DNA of 64,000 nt. Origin: Shewanella sp. 1CM18E (GTDB taxonomy: Bacteria > Pseudomonadota > Gammaproteobacteria > Enterobacterales > Shewanellaceae). Under the pieces are notes generated by a model. The model did not search any database. It was not told the origin of the DNA and saw nothing but the letters and a program-made list of their open reading frames with translations. Within the stretch, counting starts at the first letter, position 1; every line of letters starts with the position of its first letter. Shown here in pieces: positions 54,801-64,000 of this stretch. Made by a program: the position numbers and the translations under genes. Location: NCBI RefSeq assembly GCF_023161665.1, contig NZ_JALNTW010000001.1:665544-729543 (forward strand), in the 5' to 3' direction.

Positions 54801-55283
54801 TTAACATTTTTTCACCAACTTGATAAAGCTATATTCAAGTTGTTTATCATTTTTGGCTACATCTCGAGACACTTCTTGCCAACTACCGTCGTTCCACTCT
54901 GGGAAAAAAGTATCGCCTTCAACATCGAGTGCAATTTCAGTAAGGTATAAAATATCGGCCTGAGGCAACAACATGGCATATAACTGACCTCCGCCCATAA
55001 TAACTAGCTCTTCACACTCTCCTGCCGCCTGTTTAGCTTCAGCGAAACTTGTTACCGTAGTAACCCCTTCAATAGCTAGCTCAGGTTGACGACTAATAAC
55101 GATATTATGTCGACCTGGCAACGGACGGCCAATCGACTCGTAGGTTTTACGGCCCATAACAACAGGCTTACCTAATGTCATCGCTTTAAAGTGGCGTAGG
55201 TCTTCAGGAAGGTGCCAAGGCATTTGATTATCTTTACCGATTACGCGGTTATTTGCCATTGCGGCGATCATAGCGATTTTCAT
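54801..55283 (-). CDS. folA: Dihydrofolate reductase
   Basis: A 160-residue enzyme reducing dihydrofolate to tetrahydrofolate with NADPH. Motifs: IAAMANNRVIGKDNQMPWHL (active-site loop with the conserved Pro-Trp-His and Asp/Glu in LPEDLRHFK), GRKTYESIGRPLPGR (NADPH) and VIMGGGQLYA. Length and pattern match E. coli FolA (159). It is a target of trimethoprim; the active-site loop looks normal. Convergent to the apaGH unit. Confidence 0.96.
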   Translation of the reverse strand: MKIAMIAAMANNRVIGKDNQMPWHLPEDLRHFKAMTLGKPVVMGRKTYESIGRPLPGRHNIVISRQPELAIEGVTTVTSFAEAKQAAGECEELVIMGGGQLYAMLLPQADILYLTEIALDVEGDTFFPEWNDGSWQEVSRDVAKNDKQLEYSFIKLVKKC

Positions 55284-55384
55284 AAGACTTCCCTTTAATT
55301 ATTATTTCTAAAACAGATAAAACAGCCACGCAGCTAAAGTAGCGAGCATTCACCAGTGAGTATTTAAGCAAAGGCAATATTGAG

Positions 55385-55858
55385 CTACTTAATGACCGGC
55401 CGCGAGCGGAAATACAATAAGCTAGGCATAGCTAAACCAACAGATAACGCCCCCAGAATAAACACTGTTTTTAATCCATTACTAACGACTTCGTAGATAA
55501 GCTCAGGGCTCATTTCAGCTTGCGCCGCTAGTTGAACTAAACCAATCACTGTATTAAAGGCATAAGTACCTGGGATCATGGGGATTATTGCAGCCACTGC
55601 ATACATTAATGGTGGGGCTAAATGCTTCTTAGCAAACGCTATGGTTACCACGCCAACAAGGGCTGCAGCTAGAAATGTTGCCCATTCTATAGGTAAGCCT
55701 AAGCTCAGCCACATAGTGCGACTGCCATGACCTAACGCTGCGGCAAGAGCGCAATAGGGTAAATATCGACGCGGCACATTAAATACCATAGCAAAGCCTA
55801 TTGCAGGAATTGCCGAGAATAAGGCGTCGTTTAACATGGTCAAAATTAGCGACATCAT
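55385..55858 (-). CDS. yjjB: Threonine/serine-exporter-type membrane protein, YjjB-like
   Basis: A 157-residue polytopic inner-membrane protein. The family block reads FAMVFNVPRRYLPYCALAAA, and later IIPMIPGTYAFNTVIGL. YjjB and YjjP form one transporter; in E. coli the pair exports succinate. Its ATG overlaps the yjjP stop (ATGA), so the subunits are coupled. Substrate here is inferred from the E. coli pair only. Confidence 0.88.
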   Translation of the reverse strand: MMSLILTMLNDALFSAIPAIGFAMVFNVPRRYLPYCALAAALGHGSRTMWLSLGLPIEWATFLAAALVGVVTIAFAKKHLAPPLMYAVAAIIPMIPGTYAFNTVIGLVQLAAQAEMSPELIYEVVSNGLKTVFILGALSVGLAMPSLLYFRSRPVIK

Positions 55859-56616
55859 AAAAACAACCCGCCAATTTGCATCGCGATTGTGATACCAATA
55901 ACTGAAGCAACTGTGAGTAATGTTGCGTGGCCCCAGCGCGAGATCCCAACGTTTAGGTGACCTTTAACCATATCTGATATTGAGTTAATCATCGGAAAAC
56001 CTGGCACCAGCATTAACACACTTGCAGCCATAGGCAACTTAGGTGTATCTGTCCAGTCAAACTGATAACCAGTTTGCGCGATTAAGGTCGTGACAAATGC
56101 TGTAACACTGAAATTAAGTAGCAAGTTATAGTGACGTTTAGCGATAGATAAGCGCACAAACATGCCTGTGGCCGATGCCAGAAAAGTAATTAAACAAGCA
56201 TTAAGATCGCCACCAAACAAATGACAAAAACTCGCACAAGATAGGCCAATCATAGGCACTACATATTTTGCTGGGTAAGTTTTTGGTTGAATTCGACCTA
56301 CTCTTTTACGTACTTCATTGAGGCCGTAAATGCCTTTTTCAGTCAGTAAACAGATGCGTTGCAGCTCGCAAACCACGGTCATATTAATACCATGTTCACG
56401 AATACGGCGGGTGGTGGTAATACAGCGGCCAACAGAAAGGCTGGTTAATACGAGTGAGTTAGAGGAAATAGAAATCTCAACACTCTCTAACCCTAAGGCG
56501 TGGCCTAGACGCTGAGTGATCTCTTCAACGAGTTCAGATTCAGCGCCATAAGCAAGCAGAAGTTGAGCAACTCTAACGACCTGACGAGTAATGTCATTTT
56601 GCGTTGTAGCGTACAC
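55855..56616 (-). CDS. yjjP: Threonine/serine-exporter-type membrane protein, YjjP-like
   Basis: A 253-residue protein. The cytoplasmic N-terminal domain (about 1-110, AQLLLAYGAESELVEEITQR and TSLSVGRCITTTRRI) precedes membrane helices (about 115-250; SCASFCHLFGGDLNAC, VLMLVPGFPMINSISDMVKG). This is the DUF1212/ThrE-like half of the YjjPB exporter. It lies 27 bases downstream of obgE in the same direction, so it may be cotranscribed with it. Confidence 0.88.
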   Translation of the reverse strand: MYATTQNDITRQVVRVAQLLLAYGAESELVEEITQRLGHALGLESVEISISSNSLVLTSLSVGRCITTTRRIREHGINMTVVCELQRICLLTEKGIYGLNEVRKRVGRIQPKTYPAKYVVPMIGLSCASFCHLFGGDLNACLITFLASATGMFVRLSIAKRHYNLLLNFSVTAFVTTLIAQTGYQFDWTDTPKLPMAASVLMLVPGFPMINSISDMVKGHLNVGISRWGHATLLTVASVIGITIAMQIGGLFL

Positions 56617-56643
56617 CTTGTCTCAACTTCCTCTTATGCAAAA

Positions 56644-57837
<1,194 letters not shown>

Positions 57838-57897
57838 TTATACTCTTAACGATTCTAGTCGCCAAAAAACAATTTAACTTAATTTAAAAAAAACAAA

Positions 57898-57916
57898 GCC
57901 CCACCAATGGCGGGGC
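57898..57916 (-). terminator. Terminator or attenuator between rpmA and obgE
   Basis: On the minus strand GCCCCGCC / GGTGGGGC (one G-U pair, loop ATT) is followed by TTTGTTTTTTTT. It lies 30 bases past rpmA and about 90 before obgE, so it probably lowers obgE relative to the ribosomal protein genes. Confidence 0.82.
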
Positions 57917-57945
57917 TTAATATCAATCTTAGCTTAAGCTACAGA

Positions 57946-58203
<258 letters not shown>

Positions 58204-58215
58204 TTATTCTCCTAA

Positions 58216-58527
58216 TTAAGCGTTGATAGCTGTAATTTTAACTTCGGTGAACCACTGACGGTGGCCCATTTTCTTATCGTGGTGCTTACGACGACGGAAC
58301 TTAACGATAGTTACCTTCTCCGCACGGCCGTGGCTGATTACTTCAGCAACAACCTTACCACCTTCAACTAAAGGTGCACCTACGTGTACAGTTTCACCAT
58401 CAGCAACCAAAAGAACTTGGTCAAATTCGATAGTTTCGCCTGTAGCAACTTCTAATTTCTCTAAACGAACTGTATGGCCGGCTTCAACGCGATGTTGCTT
58501 GCCGCCACTTTGAAAAACAGCGTACAT
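58216..58527 (-). CDS. rplU: 50S ribosomal protein L21
   Basis: A 103-residue protein (E. coli L21 has 103). It begins [20 protein letters not shown] and carries the basic [20 protein letters not shown] loop. It binds 23S rRNA with L20. First gene of the rplU-rpmA-obgE unit, divergent from ispB as in E. coli, with a probable promoter at 58620-58648. Confidence 0.98.
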   Translation of the reverse strand: MYAVFQSGGKQHRVEAGHTVRLEKLEVATGETIEFDQVLLVADGETVHVGAPLVEGGKVVAEVISHGRAEKVTIVKFRRRKHHDKKMGHRQWFTEVKITAINA

Positions 58528-58619
58528 AGCTATTTTACTCCGATATTTCTAACACGCCGCTCAAAACATATTTGTTTGATGCAGGGGTGCTATAAAAGCT
58601 TTAATGACAATGGTCGCGG

Positions 58620-58648
58620 AGTTTACGCTAAGAACTGGCTGCTGACAA
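58620..58648 (-). promoter_or_regulatory. Probable sigma-70 promoter of rplU
   Basis: On the minus strand TTGTCA (58643-58648), a 17-base spacer, and TAAACT (58620-58625) match 5 of 6 and 4 of 6 consensus bases. It would give a leader of roughly 85 bases before rplU. Confidence 0.5.
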
Positions 58649-58809
58649 GTCTTAATTAACATAGAATAAAAAAAGACCCAAATAACTCTCACAATTACTT
58701 ACAACTGCTGTCTTGTACCGTAAATTTAGGTAGAATCCATTTATTATAACATTTAAGCCTTAATTGCGCTGTATGTTAACCAGCAGCCAACAAGAACTAG
58801 AGCCTACTT

Positions 58810-59781
58810 ATGGATTTAAACGCCATTCGTCAATTGACTGATAGCGATATGCAAGCTGTCAATCAACTGATCTATAAACAACTAGAGTCAGATGTTGCCC
58901 TAATTAATCAACTTGGGTTCTACATAATTAACGGTGGCGGTAAACGCTTACGACCTCTGCTCTCTATACTAGCAGCTCGAGCCATAGACTATAAAGGTGA
59001 TTCTCACCTAAAATTAGCAGCAATTATTGAATTTATTCATACCGCATCACTTTTACATGATGATGTAGTTGATGAGTCAATGCTGCGTCGTGGCAGAGAA
59101 ACAGCCAACGCACTATTTGGCAATAGCGCCAGTGTATTGGTCGGAGACTTCCTTTACACTCGCTCATTCCAAATGATGACTGAGCTAAAGTCGATGGAAG
59201 TGCTAGAGATCTTAGCTGATGCAACCAATGTGCTTGCTGAAGGCGAAGTTTTACAATTAATGAATTGTAATGACCCCGATACCACTGAAGACAGCTACAT
59301 GCGTGTTATTTACTGCAAAACAGCAAAACTGTTTGAAGCAGCGACTCGCTTAGCAGGCCTTTTAGCTGATAGCCCTATAGAAGTGCAAACTGCATTAGCT
59401 GATTACGGTAAGTATTTAGGTACAGCGTTCCAATTAACTGACGACTTACTTGACTATACTGCCGACACTGAAGAGCTTGGTAAGAATATTGGTGATGACC
59501 TTGCAGAAGGTAAACCAACTCTACCGCTCATTTTCGCTATGGCAAATGGTAGCGATACAGAAAAAGCCCTTATCCGTGAAGCGATCGAAAAAGGCGACGG
59601 TACCGAGCATATCGAAACGATTCTTGCAGCCCTTAAAAATTGTGGTGCGCTTGAATATACCGAGCAACGTGCAATCGAAGAGTCAGAAAAAGCCATCGCG
59701 GCACTTTCTATCATTCCTGATTCAGATTACAAGACCGCATTAATTTCACTGGCTATGATTGCAACTCAACGCAGCAATTAA
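58810..59781 (+). CDS. ispB: Octaprenyl diphosphate synthase
   Basis: A 323-residue trans-prenyltransferase that makes the side chain of ubiquinone and menaquinone. The two Asp-rich motifs are DDVVDESMLRRG (about 83-94) and DDLLDYTAD (about 210-218); GGKRLRPLLS marks the isopentenyl diphosphate site. It is divergent from rplU-rpmA-obgE, the conserved gammaproteobacterial arrangement. Quinones feed the respiratory chains to which the cytochrome in this window belongs. A palindromic terminator follows. Confidence 0.95.
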   Translation: MDLNAIRQLTDSDMQAVNQLIYKQLESDVALINQLGFYIINGGGKRLRPLLSILAARAIDYKGDSHLKLAAIIEFIHTASLLHDDVVDESMLRRGRETANALFGNSASVLVGDFLYTRSFQMMTELKSMEVLEILADATNVLAEGEVLQLMNCNDPDTTEDSYMRVIYCKTAKLFEAATRLAGLLADSPIEVQTALADYGKYLGTAFQLTDDLLDYTADTEELGKNIGDDLAEGKPTLPLIFAMANGSDTEKALIREAIEKGDGTEHIETILAALKNCGALEYTEQRAIEESEKAIAALSIIPDSDYKTALISLAMIATQRSN

Positions 59782-59810
59782 TAGCGCTTCAGCTGATACG
59801 AAAAGAAAAA

Positions 59811-59829
59811 GGGAGCCTAGTAGGCTCCC
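59811..59829. terminator. Bidirectional terminator, ispB / mdh
   Basis: Stem GGGAGCC / GGCTCCC with loop TAGTA, flanked by A5 and T5. It lies between convergent genes; the stem is the same as at 21576-21593. Confidence 0.9.
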
Positions 59830-59851
59830 TTTTTAATAACCGTATTGACGA

Positions 59852-60787
59852 TTACTTAACGAAATCGATACCTAGCTGGATATCAGCTTGTAATGTATCA
59901 AGCATTGCATCGCGAGCATTAGCCTCAAATACACTCACTTCGCCGTAAGCTAGCACTTCTTCAACGCCGTTCTTACCTAGTACAACTGATTGTGCGAAGA
60001 AATCAGCATGCTCACTACCACCATCTACATATGCGCATTCAACAACATTTGCTTCGCCCTGTAGACCACGAACAAGTGATAAACCGAAACGACATGCTGC
60101 TTGACCCATAGACAGTGTTGCGCTGCCGCCACCAGCTTTAGCTTCAACAACTTCAGTACCCGCATTCTGAATACGCGTAGTAAGGGCGGCAACTTCTGCA
60201 TCAGTAAAGCTTACACCTTCAACTTGAGATAGTAGCGGTAAAATAGTTACACCACTATGGCCACCAATTACAGGCACTTTTACGTCAGCAACGTTTAAGC
60301 CTTTTGCTTCAGCAACAAACGTTTCTGAACGGATAACATCAAGAGTCGTCACACCGAATAAACGGTTTTTGTCGTAAACACCAGCCTTTTTCAATACTTC
60401 AGCCGCAATAGCAACCGTTGTATTTACAGGGTTAGTAATAATACCGATAAGTGCTTTCGGACAAGTAGTCGCGCACTTTTCAACTAGATTACGCACGATA
60501 CCTGCATTGATATTGAATAGATCTGAGCGATCCATGCCTGGTTTACGCGCAACACCCGCAGAGATAAGAACCACGTCAGCACCTTCTAGTGCAGGAGTTG
60601 GATCTTCACCAGCAAAACCTTTCACGTCAACCGCTGTTGGGATGTGGCTTAAATCAACCGCAACACCAGGAGTAACTGGAGCGATATCATAAAGCGACAA
60701 AGTAGAACCCGCAGGTAATTGTGTTTTTAACAGTAGGGCAAGTGCCTGGCCAATGCCGCCAGCAGCTCCAAGTACAGCAACTTTCAT
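59852..60787 (-). CDS. mdh: Malate dehydrogenase
   Basis: A 311-residue NAD-dependent TCA-cycle enzyme (E. coli Mdh has 312). Motifs: [20 protein letters not shown] (nucleotide loop), [13 protein letters not shown] (mobile active-site loop Arg), [14 protein letters not shown] and [11 protein letters not shown] with the catalytic His. The start at 60787 (MKVAVLG) follows GGAGATA; the frame extends five codons further. Divergent from argR, as in E. coli. Confidence 0.96.
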   Translation of the reverse strand: MKVAVLGAAGGIGQALALLLKTQLPAGSTLSLYDIAPVTPGVAVDLSHIPTAVDVKGFAGEDPTPALEGADVVLISAGVARKPGMDRSDLFNINAGIVRNLVEKCATTCPKALIGIITNPVNTTVAIAAEVLKKAGVYDKNRLFGVTTLDVIRSETFVAEAKGLNVADVKVPVIGGHSGVTILPLLSQVEGVSFTDAEVAALTTRIQNAGTEVVEAKAGGGSATLSMGQAACRFGLSLVRGLQGEANVVECAYVDGGSEHADFFAQSVVLGKNGVEEVLAYGEVSVFEANARDAMLDTLQADIQLGIDFVK

Positions 60788-60991
60788 AGTTATCTCCGTC
60801 AATTCTCGGATTTTTGTGATTTAGATCTATTTTTCTAATGCCGCAACAGTACTGGATTCACAATTAAATTTCAATTATCCCTTAGTCGTGTTCCGTATAA
60901 TCTAGAACACTAATATAAAAGGGTTAACTCGCGAAGCGGGCGGGAATGAGACTTACGGGCAATTTGACGAGATAGATTAGAATGACAAAAA

Positions 60992-61009
60992 TTAGAATAA
61001 TCATTCTAA
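60992..61009. promoter_or_regulatory. Perfect palindrome TTAGAAT-AATC-ATTCTAA, possible distant ARG box
   Basis: A 7-4-7 dyad with the GAAT/ATTC cores of an ARG box, but TA instead of NT before GAAT. It lies about 35 bases upstream of the good ARG box and could extend the ArgR site toward mdh. Confidence 0.45.
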
Positions 61010-61043
61010 CTTAAATAGACTGTTATCGTCCATTGCCTCTGCC

Positions 61044-61081
61044 AGTGAATTTTTATTCATTAAAACGAATATTATTTGACA
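61044..61081 (+). promoter_or_regulatory. Tandem ARG boxes (ArgR operator) upstream of argR
   Basis: Box 1 (61044-61061) holds TGAAT-TTTT-ATTCA, a full match to the consensus WNTGAATWWWWATTCANW. Box 2 (61064-61081) has GAAT-ATTA-TTTGA, with three core mismatches. The centres are 20 bases apart, close to the usual 21, and box 2 covers the -35 element, so argR is probably autorepressed. Confidence 0.8.
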
Positions 61082-61104
61082 AAAATTGCTAAAATAATCA
61101 TCAT
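61076..61104 (+). promoter_or_regulatory. Probable argR promoter
   Basis: TTGACA (61076-61081), a 17-base spacer and CATCAT (61099-61104, 4 of 6). The -35 element coincides with the end of the second ARG box, supporting repression by promoter occlusion. Confidence 0.55.
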
Positions 61105-61138
61105 GAAACAGATCTTATTGAATAAAGAATAAAAAAAT

Positions 61139-61609
61139 ATGCAAGCAAGTAAAAATCAAGATGATTTAGTTAAGACCTTCAAATCTATTTTAAAAGAAGA
61201 GCGATTTGGCTCTCAAAGTGAAATTGTTACCGCTCTGCAAGCTGAGGGCTTTGGCAACATTAACCAATCTAAAGTCTCTCGTATGCTAAGTAAGTTCGGC
61301 GCCGTTAGAACTCGTAATGCTAAGCAAGAGATGGTTTATTGCCTACCTGCCGAATTAGGTGTGCCAACGGCCGGTAGCCCGCTTAAAAATCTCGTTCTCG
61401 ACGTTGACCACAACCAAGCTATGATCGTGGTTAGAACCAGCCCTGGTGCGGCGCAGCTGATTGCACGTTTACTTGACTCAATAGGTAAACCTGAAGGCAT
61501 TTTGGGCACAATTGCTGGTGACGATACCATCTTTATTTGCCCGTCTAGCATCCATAATGTCGAAGACACACTAGAAACCGTAAAGTCATTGTTTAATTAC
61601 GCTGACTAA
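61139..61609 (+). CDS. argR: Arginine repressor
   Basis: A 156-residue ArgR (E. coli 156). The N-terminal winged HTH (about 10-70, [20 protein letters not shown] with [15 protein letters not shown]) is followed by the hexamer-forming arginine-binding domain, with [10 protein letters not shown] near residue 128 carrying the Asp pair that binds L-arginine. It represses arginine synthesis genes when arginine is plentiful. No clear Shine-Dalgarno is seen before the ATG (the leader is A-rich). Divergent from mdh. Confidence 0.96.
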   Translation: MQASKNQDDLVKTFKSILKEERFGSQSEIVTALQAEGFGNINQSKVSRMLSKFGAVRTRNAKQEMVYCLPAELGVPTAGSPLKNLVLDVDHNQAMIVVRTSPGAAQLIARLLDSIGKPEGILGTIAGDDTIFICPSSIHNVEDTLETVKSLFNYAD

Positions 61610-62076
61610 GTGTCACGCTATAATTACAACACCTGCGGTAAAACACGTAAAAATATTAATAAACTTAATGCCATAAAGAGATGTATGGCATTAAGTTTTG
61701 TTAAATTCTGCTTTGATAACTCAAATTTCAGTCCCAAAACAGCACATTCCTGCCCTGCTCTAATAACCCTGTTCAACTGACTATCCTTGCCACAAATCTA
61801 GCTTTTACTCGCTATCATGTTAACTTCAGCTTAGCTTTCAACATCATCAACTCTGCAATCTGAGCAAATTTATCGAACCTAACTGCCAGTAATACTAATG
61901 CGCTCGCCTAAACAGACTCGGAAAATCCCACCAGCATCCTATAGCTACTCATTTTCTAGCTGGAGTCACAGAGATACTCAAAGATTGTTTTATACAATAT
62001 ATTGAATAGCGTCTTCTCTCTTGAGCAATTATCGTTATAATCCTTTATGACAGTTTTGTAAGCTGAGGGTGACTAA
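61610..62076. other. 467-base gap upstream of the cupin gene
   Basis: Begins with the argR terminator (61662-61697). The remainder has no supported gene on either strand. A short dyad ATTGT-TTTAT-ACAAT lies near 61985-62000, about 80 bases before the cupin ATG, in a plausible promoter position. Confidence 0.45.
61662..61697 (+). terminator. Terminator after argR
   Basis: Perfect 14-bp stem AACTTAATGCCATA / TATGGCATTAAGTT with loop AAGAGATG; T-rich sequence (TTGTT) follows. Confidence 0.75.
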
Positions 62077-62547
62077 ATGCATAAGAGTAAAATAATAAAT
62101 ATCAATGATCTATGCTGGGAATCGTGGCAACACGAAGACGAATACGCCAGCGATCAAAAACATCTTGGTGATATGGCCGGTGGCGAAAAAATTGGTGTAA
62201 CTATGGAGCGCTTACCACCAGGAAAGTCTTCAGCAGTCGCCCATTATCACACCAAAGAAGAAGAGCATATTTATGCTATGCAAGGTGAAGCAACTTTGTA
62301 TATCGACGGTGAGCCTCATATATTCAGCCAAGGCCAATATATCTGCTTCAATGCCGATACGGGTATAGCTCATAAGCTATTTAACCATAGCGAAAACGAC
62401 TTTATCTTTATCGTTGTTGGCAATAGAGATATTCATGACGTTGTGGTTTATCCTGAAAATAACAAAGTTCTGGTTAAATCAGTCAACGAAATCTATACCC
62501 GTAGACCGACAAACTACTGGGACAAAGATGAAATGCCTGCTAAATAA
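62077..62547 (+). CDS. Cupin-domain protein
   Basis: A 156-residue protein. A single cupin barrel (about 45-120) holds motif 1 HYHTKEEEHIYAMQGEATLY (His56, His58, Glu62 and a later His, typical metal ligands) and motif 2 with the late AHKLFNHS (His). Before it is a Trp- and Asp/Glu-rich segment (CWESWQHEDEYASDQKHLG). The family is common in oxygenases, sugar isomerases and binding proteins; the reaction cannot be assigned. It ends in a terminator shared with the convergent DyP gene. Confidence 0.82.
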   Translation: MHKSKIININDLCWESWQHEDEYASDQKHLGDMAGGEKIGVTMERLPPGKSSAVAHYHTKEEEHIYAMQGEATLYIDGEPHIFSQGQYICFNADTGIAHKLFNHSENDFIFIVVGNRDIHDVVVYPENNKVLVKSVNEIYTRRPTNYWDKDEMPAK

Positions 62548-62556
62548 CCATAAAAA

Positions 62557-62576
62557 ACGCACCTAATAAGGTGCGT
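62557..62576. terminator. Bidirectional terminator, cupin / DyP peroxidase
   Basis: Stem ACGCACCT / AGGTGCGT with loop AATA, flanked by A6 and T6. Confidence 0.9.
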
Positions 62577-62607
62577 TTTTTATTTATACATTAACTAGCC
62601 TAGGGTA

Positions 62608-63540
62608 CTACTCTGCTGTGATCATAAAATCTAATGATGGAGCAAAGAATGATGACCCGGTTAATGCTTGAGTAAAGTGCATTAAATGGTCGTGGTTCCC
62701 CTCATTGTCACCATACACCATGCTCTCAAGCATCTTTTCAAAATTCACAGAATTACGGCAAGTAGAGATAAACATTAAGCCCTGCTCTTTAACCGAGCCA
62801 TAAGGCATGCTCTGACGTAAAATTTCCATCGACTTACCTTCACTATCTTTAAGGTTTACGCGTTTGATATGGCTAGTCAATGGCTTATCAGCTGATTCAT
62901 ACTCAATATTATCAACCTTAGTACGGCCGATTACATCTTCTTGCTTTTTAACCGGTAGGCGGTTCCACTTACTCAAGTTATGAGCAAACTTTTGCACATG
63001 GATATAACTACCACCTTTAAAGCGGCTATCTTCTTCGCCAATCAGTGCCACTTCTTGACGGCTACGCCCTTTAGGGTTCTCTGTACCGTCAACAAAACCA
63101 GTTAAATCACGCGCGTCCAAAAATCTAAAGCCACGCTCTTCATCAACCAGCTCTACAAGACCTTCAAACATTTGGTTTACTTCGTTTGCAACCAAATGAA
63201 GTATATCAAAACGATCACAACGGATATGCACAAACAAATCGTATTCGATAGCAGGCGCATCACGAGTACCTTTGTTCATTGCAGGAAAAGGCTTTAGCTG
63301 CTCAGGTCGAGCACTTGGGTATAGTGTGTCCCAATAGTTAGCGCCAATGGCAACAAAACCATTAAATGCACTATCAGAGTATTGATCTGCTAATTCATAA
63401 ATATATTGAGCTACATTCGCCACACAAGGACGCATATCAGACTCAACATTGTCGTTAGCATTAAACATTAAATAGACACTGTGCAAGTTCCCTTCTGCAC
63501 ATACTCCAAGCTGTTCACGCGGCATAACCTGACTATCCAT
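62608..63540 (-). CDS. DyP-type haem peroxidase (TyrA-like)
   Basis: A 310-residue cytosolic haem peroxidase, close in length and pattern to the Shewanella TyrA protein (about 311). Markers: EQLGVCAEGNLHSVYLMFNA at the N-terminus, the diagnostic GFVDGTENP (the distal Asp of GxxDG), the His of TSHIKRVN as a candidate proximal ligand, and RQSMPYG in the C-terminal half. It is not exported (no Tat or Sec signal). It uses H2O2 with dyes or porphyrin substrates in vitro; the natural substrate is unknown. The start at 63540 (MDSQVMPREQL) fits the family; the longer frame adds 17 codons. Confidence 0.92.
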   Translation of the reverse strand: MDSQVMPREQLGVCAEGNLHSVYLMFNANDNVESDMRPCVANVAQYIYELADQYSDSAFNGFVAIGANYWDTLYPSARPEQLKPFPAMNKGTRDAPAIEYDLFVHIRCDRFDILHLVANEVNQMFEGLVELVDEERGFRFLDARDLTGFVDGTENPKGRSRQEVALIGEEDSRFKGGSYIHVQKFAHNLSKWNRLPVKKQEDVIGRTKVDNIEYESADKPLTSHIKRVNLKDSEGKSMEILRQSMPYGSVKEQGLMFISTCRNSVNFEKMLESMVYGDNEGNHDHLMHFTQALTGSSFFAPSLDFMITAE

Positions 63541-63799
63541 TATTTTAAGTAACCCTTTTGCTGAATTTAATTTCGGCAACATTATGTACAACTTTAGTCA
63601 TTAATATCATTAACTGACGCACAATAACTAGAATTAAAACAGAAATGTTGGTTGTCACGCAGATTTAGACAAAGCTCAAATAGATCAAGATCGCAAAATA
63701 TATCGCTATCACCTTTACAGCCAGTGCCAATCGCTTAGTCATTACCTTATACGATTAAACTAAACCCAAGCTTAATCTGAAGTTATATCGTGCATCACC

Positions 63800-64000
63800 T
63801 TATGAAAACAGCACCAAACTGCGATTTTTGTAGGTTATATCAACTCGATCTCCAACTGAAAAATCAAGATCTGTACTGTGGACATCTAATACGTTTGTGC
63901 CAACCTGTACTTGATATTGGCAAATATTGCCAAGAAAGCGTCGCTCAAGAATCTCTCCTTTGCCTTTAGCAGTGCCTGTTAAGTGTAAATGTTGTGGCCT
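63800..64000 (-). CDS. ABC transporter ATPase, C-terminal TOBE-domain end (partial)
   Basis: An open minus-strand frame of 66 codons runs from the window edge to a TAA at 63800-63802. It reads GTAKGKGEILERRFLGNICQ and continues with VQVGTNVLDVHSTDLDFSVG, DRVDITYKN and SLVLFS, the beta-strand pattern of a TOBE_2 domain that follows the ATPase of iron, spermidine or sulphate-type importers (FbpC/PotA/CysA). The substrate cannot be told from this end. Confidence 0.75.
   Translation of the reverse strand, partial: RPQHLHLTGTAKGKGEILERRFLGNICQYQVQVGTNVLDVHSTDLDFSVGDRVDITYKNRSLVLFS

Larger units (their letters stand above)
60788..61138. other. Divergent regulatory gap between mdh and argR
   Basis: A 351-base gap with both promoters. 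Features recorded separately: a palindrome at 60992-61009, ARG boxes at 61044-61081 and an argR promoter at 61076-61104. The mdh side (60800-60960) shows no clear operator. Confidence 0.6.

Noticed and set aside
63541..63799. Possible regulatory site between the DyP gene and the ABC ATPase end
   Set aside because: Only AT-rich sequence; nothing reaches a recognised motif.

Overview
The window is chromosomal DNA from a marine gammaproteobacterium, almost certainly a Shewanella. The evidence is a ten-haem OmcA/MtrC-type lipoprotein, a DyP peroxidase that reads like the Shewanella TyrA protein, many sensory genes (two chemoreceptors, two c-di-GMP proteins, a two-component pair), and gammaproteobacterial core blocks in their usual order. 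Base composition looks moderate (roughly 40-45% GC by eye). I saw no rRNA, tRNA, CRISPR array, prophage or insertion sequence. Both ends cut genes: a histidine-phosphotransfer end at the left, and the last 66 codons of an ABC-transporter ATPase on the minus strand at the right.

Layout. 1-3.9 kb: cyclic-di-GMP signalling (end of a sensor protein, a REC-EAL regulator, a PAS-GGDEF-EAL protein with a degenerate GGDEF site). 4-12.4 kb: a YtfL/PaeA exporter, a DEAD-box helicase, holC-valS and a chemoreceptor. 12.8-18.4 kb: an ImpA-type M60 metalloprotease lipoprotein, a tiny YqaE/Pmp3 membrane protein, and a LysR gene divergent from an LrgA/LrgB pair. 18.9-25.1 kb: a POT peptide transporter, the acetate transporter SatP, and an isolated decahaem cytochrome with its own LysR-like gene. 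25.5-31.4 kb: a SufR-like regulator with rsuA, divergent from an FMN reductase and a VOC protein across a palindrome-rich gap, then small accessory genes. 31.6-35 kb: a four-gene operon MipA/OmpV - DUF3019 - response regulator - sensor kinase. 35-43 kb: lipoprotein, Ycf46-like AAA ATPase, yiaW-yiaV, purT, and a 2-hydroxyacid dehydrogenase with a small barrel protein.

42.5-64 kb is mostly conserved housekeeping. djlA-murU-amgK (cell-wall recycling) diverges from lptD-surA-pdxA-rsmA-apaG-apaH (outer-membrane biogenesis, vitamin B6, rRNA methylation, Ap4A turnover). This faces folA, with a chemoreceptor and a DUF3718 gene inserted between. Then come yjjP-yjjB, rplU-rpmA-obgE divergent from ispB, mdh divergent from argR (with a textbook ARG box before argR), and a cupin convergent with a DyP peroxidase.

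Best candidates for new biology are the MipA-DUF3019-two-component operon with its long inverted repeat, the stand-alone decahaem lipoprotein with a collagen-like tether, the SufR-like regulator facing a cluster of GTAAA/TTTAC palindromes, and several unexplained intergenic repeats. None of these is proven; each rests on pattern recognition in the sequence plus family knowledge.
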